DNA of 64,000 bases from Siphonodentalium dalli (taxonomy: Eukaryota; Mollusca; Scaphopoda; Gadilida; Siphonodentaliidae), in contig CP136064.1 of the NCBI GenBank assembly GCA_032622095.1, forward strand, positions 115,000,004-115,064,003, in the 5' to 3' direction. This document shows, in pieces, positions 27,801 to 36,800 of this stretch. Position 1 is the stretch's first letter; every line of letters starts with the position of its first letter. The notes under the pieces are model-generated. The model ran no database searches and was not told the origin of the DNA. It was given only the letters and a program-made list of their open reading frames with translations. Made by a program: the position numbers and the translations under genes.

Positions 27801-30800
27801 CGTAACAATATTAAGTTATTAGTTTCCAGATGTCACTTAGATATTTTCGCAAGGATAAATATTTAATGATTTAAAAAAAAATATTGATATAAAACAAAAA
27901 AATAATAACATTAAGAAGGACAATCCCGGGTTACACCCCCCCCCCCCCCCCCCAAATCACTCTTTCACATAAAGATTAATAATTTTTTTATAAATGATAT
28001 ATATAAAAATACTTCTAGTTCATAAAAATTATTTAAATTATTGTGTATTTTACCTGTACGTGTCTGTTAGATTTTACATTTTAGTCATCAATTGTGAACC
28101 GACCAGAAAACGATGATTTAATTTGGCCAAAGTTTTTTTTAATTTGGCCAAAAACATTTGGCTAAAGTTTTTTTCATTTGGCTAATAAAATTTTCATTTG
28201 GCTAAACTTTTGGCTAAAGTTTTTTTCGGTCCAGCGTGAACACTGCATGTAATGCCCTAAGTAATCGACCCATTAACCATGGGTCGGTGAGAGTTTTCCA
28301 ATGAATGGCAACAAGCCATATTTCCGACTAAATCCTGAAAAGTTACCCATAATTCTGCTGTGGTTAAGGGGTCGATTACTTAGGCCATTACTGTAATTGG
28401 AATTATCATTGGCAACAATAAACCAGCAAAATTTTTACACACACATACGTTTATTTTAACTTTCTGACAATATTTATGGTCCTGGGATTAAATTAAAAAA
28501 ATACAATTGTAACAATTATGAGAACATGCACGATCTGACTCAAATGCAAAATTATGCTACTTTTGGGTCTCACATAGTATTCCAATACTACAACCAATCA
28601 GGAGACAAACTGGACAAATATATACTGTGCACAATAATTTTAAATAACTCTAGTGTCCTATAGTAGGCCGTAGATCGTTGACTCCCATTGGATAACGCTT
28701 GGTTCAGACACAGTTTATATGTTCACAATCTTTATTGGATCCAGCACATATAATATACGAATATATGAATACCACAACAATTTCCTAAGATTCAAGCAGT
28801 TAGAGAATTCGCCTGAAAATCTGTCGTGGGGCTAGTTGGTTCCTGCGAGTCATTCAACCAAAAAGCCACGATTTCACATGGGCATACCTTTTTATTCCAC
28901 AACGTGCTTCCATGTCACATGACATGGCGTAACCCTATCACACGTTATACTTCCCCGACTAACTCTATGATACGCTATACTTTCCCCACCATACGTGGCC
29001 AAGCATCGATCTGTTCCCACACACTTATTGATTGGGTTTTTAACTGGTCCCAATAACCTACTCTGCTATGACTTTCAGACAAAGTATTAACCCTGCTATC
29101 CACTATGGTACACTAGTATTGCATGTTCAGCCTGGTTTATGGGGTTTACAATTCTATAGAATTATGTGTTCTAACTCTCTTACTTTGAATGTTGTGTGAT
29201 AATAAATTTATTTCAGGGGCCATATTCACTATGCAGATGTCACAGAAAAGTTTGTGAACCAGACATACTGGGCAAGTTACAATGCACCGTAAGTACATGT
29301 ATTATTAGATTATTTTCCCATTTCTTATAAAAATTTGCATAAAAAATTCAAAACATTTAGATATTGTTCACATAGGTCTGTAATCTTCTGTGATTATAAT
29401 TTTTCCTATCAGAATCAGTGGAAAATGGTGATTTACTTATATTTATTTCATTTAAAGAGCTGTGGCAGTTCAAGTTCAGAGCCTCAAATTACACCAAGTA
29501 AATTAGAAATTCTCACTTTTGTCACATTCCTGCAAGCTTCTGAGGTAGAGAAGTACGTCAACTACTTTTATACTGATCTTTTGCACCTCTTTATTCAAGT
29601 CATAGAAATTCACCTTCAAATAACAAACTCTGTCTGATCCCCCTTCTCCACGTAATGGAGAGGGGGTGCAAACAAAAGGGTTGAAAACTGAATAAAAAGC
29701 CCCTGGGCTTGTTGTTTAATCCCCTTTCCAATTCACCTATTTATACTATATTCTAAAAACCTTTGTTAAATGTTTAAATATGTTACTTGTATTAGGATTG
29801 GAATAAAATAATTCTACACTAAACCCATTTTCCTCCAGTCTTGTTTTGCATGCAGATTACTCAGAAAATTATATCCATTTGAGGAAAACAATTGTAGGTT
29901 TCAAAACTGCATGACAACCAAACACTCTCTCGATTAAGAAGATCCTTTAATCCTTTCTTCATTAAATGGAATCTCCCATTCAGTTATAAAAATATACATT
30001 GGAATGATCTATTGTTCATCTGGAGGGATGTTTAGGAAATATAAGCAGACGACAGACATAAAACAGTAAATACAATTGCAAAATTATTAATTGCTGGGAA
30101 ATGTCCAGATAATAAGTTCACTAAATGACCTGTTGAACTTAATACATGAAAATTTTGTAAGGGAACTGCTCGTCAATTAGTATTTAGTAAAGAAAGGGTT
30201 AATTTTGCAGGTATTTTGCTGACATCTTTAACCTGAGCGGTGATGCAGCAGCGGTGCAGCAGTACGGCAGCTGGTTCAGCTACAACTCCACACCACGAGC
30301 AGAGATTTTCCGACGTGATCACAAAAATGTGGTGGACATGAAGTCTTTCTATAAATTAATGAGGTCATATTTTGTTCTTGAAATATTATGCCAACATTAA
30401 CCATTTCATGACTGGAGCTTCCTGAAATTTAGCAAAAACCATGTGCCAATGCATTCCCTTATATATGAGAGTCTCCCATTTGGGAGCCTCACATATATAA
30501 GATAATACATTGGCCTAACAATATTTACATTAACCTTGTAAGCCAGTGCTTTCTCTTATATATGCGAGGCTCCCTATGTACAGTATAAGAGAATGAACTG
30601 GCATGGGATCTTTAATGCTGCACCAGCGCAGCTCCTGTCATGAAAGGGATAACCAGTAGGGCTGAAACGGTTAACTGGTCACCACGGCTGTGACCGGTCA
30701 TGAAAATTGCATGACCGGTTAACCGTTAGCTGACAATGCAGTACTTAAACACCAATTATAGTCAGATACATGTAGCAAAAACTGGGATCCGAAGGGTTAA

Positions 30801-33800
30801 CACACCTCAGGCAATGGGAGGTTACAACAATGAGAATTGGAGAATAAATATGACAACTCGGTGTTTCAAGTCGGTACTACATGTATTAGTCTATAGCAAC
30901 GTTGTTACATGAAGGGCACAGCTGGCTGGTGGCATCTTTGATCTTTGCGACATGTTAATGTCATATTAATTAATTAATCATGATGTTTGACTATAGCACG
31001 AGTGTTATATGTCAATTTTGGTGTCCATGCAAACTGGAAAATGTGTGGGCAACTCGTTACAGGCCGCCAATCTATAATCTGTCCTAGCTTAGTTGGATTC
31101 AAAGCATGTGTTAAGGAGGGTCCCACACAAAATTGAAACCCCCACAGGTTACTTAGACGGTGATGCAATAGCGAGTGATATTATTAGCAATGCAGATAAT
31201 TTGATACATCTTGTCAATTGCAAATAGCATATCTTCTTGGCAAGTTGTGAACACATATGTCGGTACATATGCATGTATATCCTACTATAAATTACTTTAT
31301 TAAACATATATACTTACCGGTATATATATATGGGCCTATATGGTGACCAGAAAAAGATCGCATGATAACTTTAAATTAACTTTTGATGAGCACCAAGTGC
31401 TAGCTAGCCTGCTATAAATAAGAGGGACATTTATTGATGTCCCCTTATATGCATGGATGGTATATTACACTGCAAGAAAGAGAATAGGAACAACCAGTGG
31501 GTTTGGGGTTTTCAATGACAACCAAGGTTTACCGATTTCCATGACATCGTGCGAACATTCATAAATTAAGGACTATTTCGGTGTTTGCTTTCCATTTATA
31601 ACTGAGCATGCCAGCCTTTGTTTGACTTAAGTTGAATCGGCTATGGGAAACTTAGACTCAGCTTGAAGTTCCCAAAAGATGAATATTGTGATGTACACCC
31701 ATTGGAGGCCTCAATTATGCAATGTGTCGTCTGCCAATTTGGGGACATAGAGAAACTAAACGAAAAAGGAAATAGAATCTATGTGAAGAAGTTTCTATAG
31801 AAATTTGACAATAAAGAAATTTTCCAGAGAAGATAATGCACCCAGGGCCGATAAGGTTCGGGGTGATTTATGTGGTTCTTTGATCCTGTCATCCGGCAGA
31901 CGTTCCGTTTTTTCGGTACGATCCGTTCCGTATCGGCCGAACTTAAAGTCCGCATTTTACATCCGCCCGGAATGCTGCCTCCTTCCGGTAACTGAAAAAG
32001 CAATTCACTCTTGAATTATACGCATCGCGATCGGTTGTGTGTCGTCAATTGCTATCTGTTTCCATCCGTCACCGTGTTTTCTTCGCCAGCTTTCATTTAT
32101 TCGTCTATCATCTTGTTCCTTGTGCGTTCTGTCTGCGTCCTGTTCCGTCGGCGTTACCTATTTTCGTGGGTCGCGCACGTGTTTCCCTGTTTGTGTTTGT
32201 CGTTCGGTGGCAATCACATATTTCTCATATGGTTCGTACGGGATCTCGCGGTCGGGCCCGCGACCGTTCGTCTCGTAGCAGTCGCCAGGATGCGTCTGCC
32301 AGCTCGTCTCGTGCTGGTCCTGCTTCCAGTGACCGTGTTAGGCCTTCTTCTCGGGTTTCGGCCAGTGTGTCATCTGTGGCTGATTCACGGGTGCGCGGCC
32401 GTGGACAGCATTCGCATGGCAGGCCTGCTCGTGGCCGCGATCCTGTTCGTCAGCCTCGTCGTCAGCCCAGTCGTCAGTCTCGTCGCCAGGCTAGTCGCCG
32501 ACAGGATGGTTCTCCGCGCCCCAAGTTTCCGCGCTATGGATCCAGGTCACCATCAGCATCTCCTTTGTCGACCCGTCGACGCAGCAGTTCTGATGACAGC
32601 TCCACTTCTCTCCGCCGCCGCGAGGATTCCCGTGTGGCTTCAGTGATACACCGACCGAACGCTCCGGCAAGAGACAGAACTGATCCGGGTAATGCCTTAT
32701 TTAGTTTTCCATCCTCGCTGGTCTCCCCTTGGGACGCCCCCTTGCCGATTCCTACGGCGGCAGACGGCTATGGCTCTCACGTTTCGCGATCTATTCGCGA
32801 CAAAATTTTCCGGGGCGATTTTATCAATTTGGATCAGCTGCAGGAACCCGCCGCCTCTATTCATACAGTTGACCCCCATCAGTTGGTTGTCTCTGCTTCC
32901 GGGCGAATCCTCGTTGCGCCAAGCGGGCATGCTGCTCCAATAACGTCTGTTGACTCGTGGACCGATGCTTTTCTCACTTTCATTTCGGTGTACCTCGACG
33001 TTCACCCTGAATCGTCGGCCCAGCCCCTTTTGCGTTACCTGCGCACCATTCGTTGGGCGGCTGCTAAATGTGGGGGATCTGCCTGGCGGGTGTACGATAC
33101 CCAATTTCGGTTGAAGTGGGATGGTAATACAGCTACTCCTTGGGAGACCATCGACCCTAACATTTGGCTGCTGGTCATGACGCCCCAGGTTCGGCAACCT
33201 CCGCAGCCGACTCCGCCTCCGGTTCGGGCCTCCGGGCGTGCGGACAATTTTCCCAGCCATCCCAGTCCCGTCTGTTTTGAATTCAACGACGGCCGCTGCT
33301 CCTGGCCAAACTGTCGTTTTCGACACATCTGCAACATCTGCTCAGAGCCTCATGCCGCAACTGCTGCCCATGGACAAGACTTTCGCCGCTCAGCCCGCGG
33401 CGGTCGCCAGCAGCGTCTACCAGCTCGCCCCTTCCGCCGTTAATCTTGACTATTTGTGTTGGTGGCTTGGGAAGTACCCTCGCCACCAAGTCGCGCGGGA
33501 ACTCCGGTTCGGTTTTACTCATGGTTTTCCACTCCATTATACTGGCCCGCGTATGCCAACTGACGCTCCGAACCTCAAGTCTGCTTGTGACCGTCCCGAG
33601 GTCGTCCGGGAAAAGATCCTTAAGGAAGTTCGCCTTGGTCGCATTGCTGGTCCCTTCTGCGCTCGTCCAATTCCAACGCTCCGCGTGTCGCCGCTTGGAC
33701 TGGTGCCTAAACATGAACCTGACTCATTCCGTCTCATCCATCACCTCTCCTATCCGGCAGGCCAGTCACTCAATGATCATATTCCGCGCGAATTCACTAC

Positions 33801-36800
33801 TGTCACATATACCAGTTTTGACGCTGCTGTTGCCACCATCCAGTCCCTTGGGGCCGGGACATTGCTCGCGCGCGGGGATTTAGAAGCTGCATATCGTAAT
33901 CTTCGCATCTACCCGGGCGATTTCGATCAACTTGGTTTTAAACTGGACGACATGTATTATTTCGACAAATGCTTTCCTTTCGGCTGCAGCGTGTCGTGCG
34001 CAACTTTTGAAAAATTCTCGACATTTTTGGAACGGTCTCGCCCACCTCGAAGCTCTGCTACCTTGGTCTCGAACTCGATACGTTGGCTAACGCGGTGCGT
34101 CTCCCTGCTGAGAAGCTCACAGCTATTCAGTCCAAAATCTCTATGGCTTTGCGCTGCCGTAAAATCTCGGTCCGTGAACTACAGTCGCTCATTGGCTCAT
34201 TACAATTTGCGTGCAAGGCGGTTCGTCCGGGCCGCCCATTTTGTCGTCGCCTGATTGATGCCCTGCAGGGATTTTCTAAGCCGCATCACAAAATCCGAAT
34301 TAATTCTGGCATGCGTGCCGATTTGGCCACGTGGTTACAGTTCTTCACGTCATTCAATGGGATCTACCTTTTCCCTTCTGCGACCTGGCTCCATGATACC
34401 GACATCAATTTCCACACGGACGCTTGTGGTGGTCAGTCCGGCGGCTTTGGCGCTTATTTCAACGGCCTTTGGGCTTTTGGCAAGTGGCCCCTTCCTTGGC
34501 ATGCTTTGGGCCTGACCCGCAATATGGGTGTCCTCGAGATGTTCCCCGTCTTAGTGGCCATCAGCGTCGCCTCCGGAATCATCGCCTCCACTTACACTGT
34601 GATAACATTACCGTGGTCTGCGCCATCAACGACCAAACTTCCAAGTGCAAGCCGCTCATGGCCCTGTTGCGCCAGCTGGTCCTGCTGCTCCTGTCTCACA
34701 ACATCTCATTGCGTGCTTCATGGATCGCGTCTCGTGATAATGCTCTCGCTGACAGCCTCTCTCGTTTCCAGATGAAACGTTTCCGTCGACTGGCGCCGTC
34801 CGCCGCCCGAACGCCAACACCATTTCCCAGGTGCCTGTGGACCTGCGTCGACATGTAACGCTGCTTTTGACTTCTTCCCGGGCGCCAAAAACTCACCGCA
34901 CGTATCGCACCGCCATACGGGCCTATCTCGATTTCGCACACCAGCATCGCTTGGCCGTTTCCTGGCCGCTCCCGGAACACGCTATCGTCGGGTTTATCGC
35001 GGGGCTTCATCGCTCCCATGCGCAGTCATCTTATGCTTATTTGAGAGTGCTCTCGATCTGTAGCCTGAGTGTAATATTCCAGGCCGGTGCTTAGCCATAG
35101 GGAGTTGGGCTGTCCAGTGGTCTCTACTGCCATTCCTGCGTCGCACTCGTTGGGCTTCTCCCTGGTGGCCGTGTGTGCTTATTGCTTAGGGCGCCTCATA
35201 GCAATTCTTGGGCGCCGGCTCCGAATCGTACCTTAGCTCGTCGGGCCATGCTCATGCCTGCGCTGTACAGCAGTATTTCTTCAGCGTTCTCTGCTTCGGC
35301 TTCTCGTCAGAGCGAAGGCTCTGCTTAATTGGTTTTCCATGCGTATGGGCTATCTGCAGGACAAGCTTATAATGTTACATTAAAGCTGAGATCATACCCC
35401 ACTCATGTGTTGTCGTTTAAATATTCCATGCAGTAGTGGTAGGGCTGTCACTGGTGGGGGTAGTGTCTCTTGGATCTGAGTGATCACATAATGCACCCAG
35501 GGCCGATAAGGTTCGGGGTGATTTATGTGGTTCTTTGATCCTGTCATCCGGCAGACGTTCCGGTTTTTCGGTACGATCCGTTCCGTATCGGCCGAACTTA
35601 AAGTCCGCATTTTACATCCGCCCGGAATGCTGCCTCCTTCCGGTAACTGAAAAAGCAATTCACTCTTGAATTATACGCATCGCGCTCCCTCCCTCCCCCC
35701 TTGGAGCTCCATGCCCCGCTTTGTTCGGCGGCCCGAGTGGCACGCCATATTCATTGTTCTGTGATGCCTGTTTTGTTTTGGGCCTAGGGCCCTGTGTGTT
35801 TGCATCTCGTTGCTGCTGTTTGTTTTCCCTTTCAGGTGCTGTGTCATCAGTGCCATTGATCCAGCTTTGGTGCGTCCTGCAGGGGTAACTTTGGTGTTAC
35901 CTGCCCATACAACGGTGCTTAGCCATAGGGAGTTGGGCTGTCCAGTGGTCTCTACTGCCATTCCTGCGTCGCACTCGTTGGGCTTCTCCCTGGTGGCCGT
36001 GTGTGCTTATTGCTTAGGGCGCCTCATAGCAATTCTTGGGCGCCGGCTCCGAATCGTACCTTAGCTCGTCGGGCCATGCTCATGCCTGCGCTGTACAGCA
36101 GTATTTCTTCAGCGTTCTCTGCTTCGGCTTCTCGTCAGAGCGAAGGCTCTGCTTAATTGGTTTTCCATGCGTATGGGCTATCTGCAGGACAAGCTTATAA
36201 TGTTACATTAAAGCTGAGATCATACCCCACTCATGTGTTGTCGTTTAAATATTCCATGCAGTAGTGGCAGGGCTGTCACTGGTGGGGGTAGTGTCTCTTG
36301 GATCTGAGTGATCACATAATGCCCCAGAGAGTGAATTTAGTGATGTTAGCCCGCTATGTGGGATAACTTCACTAAATTCACCCTCTGGGGACCTCATTCT
36401 GCAAATGACAGGAACCTTATTCTCAGGCCTCGGAACATCTAGCATTCTTTAAAACAATGAAATAAACGCTTTCCAAGACTATCAATTTGGAGTGCTCAAA
36501 ATGAAAAAACTACAATTCTGTCTAGATTGTGAAAACAATTTTGATTTTTAAAACTGCACTCCACGTTTCTACGTATAGAGGGAATAATAGGACTAAATTA
36601 ATAAAATGGCTGATGAAGTTGTATAACACATTACCCAGTACGTTTTAATGCACTGGTTATTTCCCCAGACAAAGGGCATGTGACATCATTGCTGCCCCCA
36701 TCCTCCAACGCAGAACATACTGACAATATTCGTCTATCCTGCCAGGTGTCAAAACGTACCTGAAAATGTTCTTGACCTGTGTGTGCCCAGTTATGGATTA

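Larger units (their letters stand above)
31833..36322 (+). mobile_element. PAT/Ngaro-like DIRS-order retrotransposon with split direct repeats
   Basis: GC-richer 4490-bp element. Repeat A occurs at 31833-32029 and 35488-35684 (197 bp each, nearly identical); repeat B at 35085-35494 and 35913-36322 (410 bp each). This is the A1-ORFs-B1-A2-B2 layout of tyrosine-recombinase retrotransposons of the PAT/Ngaro type, which lack integrase and LTRs. A and B share ATAATGC at their junction. Inside, in order: gag-like ORF, reverse transcriptase, RNase H, and the N-terminal part of a tyrosine recombinase. The RT catalytic block and most of the recombinase are deleted, so the copy is not autonomous. It lies in PLBD intron 9. 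Confidence 0.9.

Noticed and set aside
32011-32646. 211-residue hydrophobic frame in the DIRS-order element
   Set aside because: Shadow of the Arg/Ser-rich gag-like frame in another phase; it starts in repeat A1 and has no family features.
32697-33326. 209-residue minus-strand frame
   Set aside because: Antisense to the gag-like ORF in GC-rich DNA; no protein signature.
35671-36064. Frames across A2-B2 of the retrotransposon
   Set aside because: They lie in the non-coding split repeats and appear in B1 as well.
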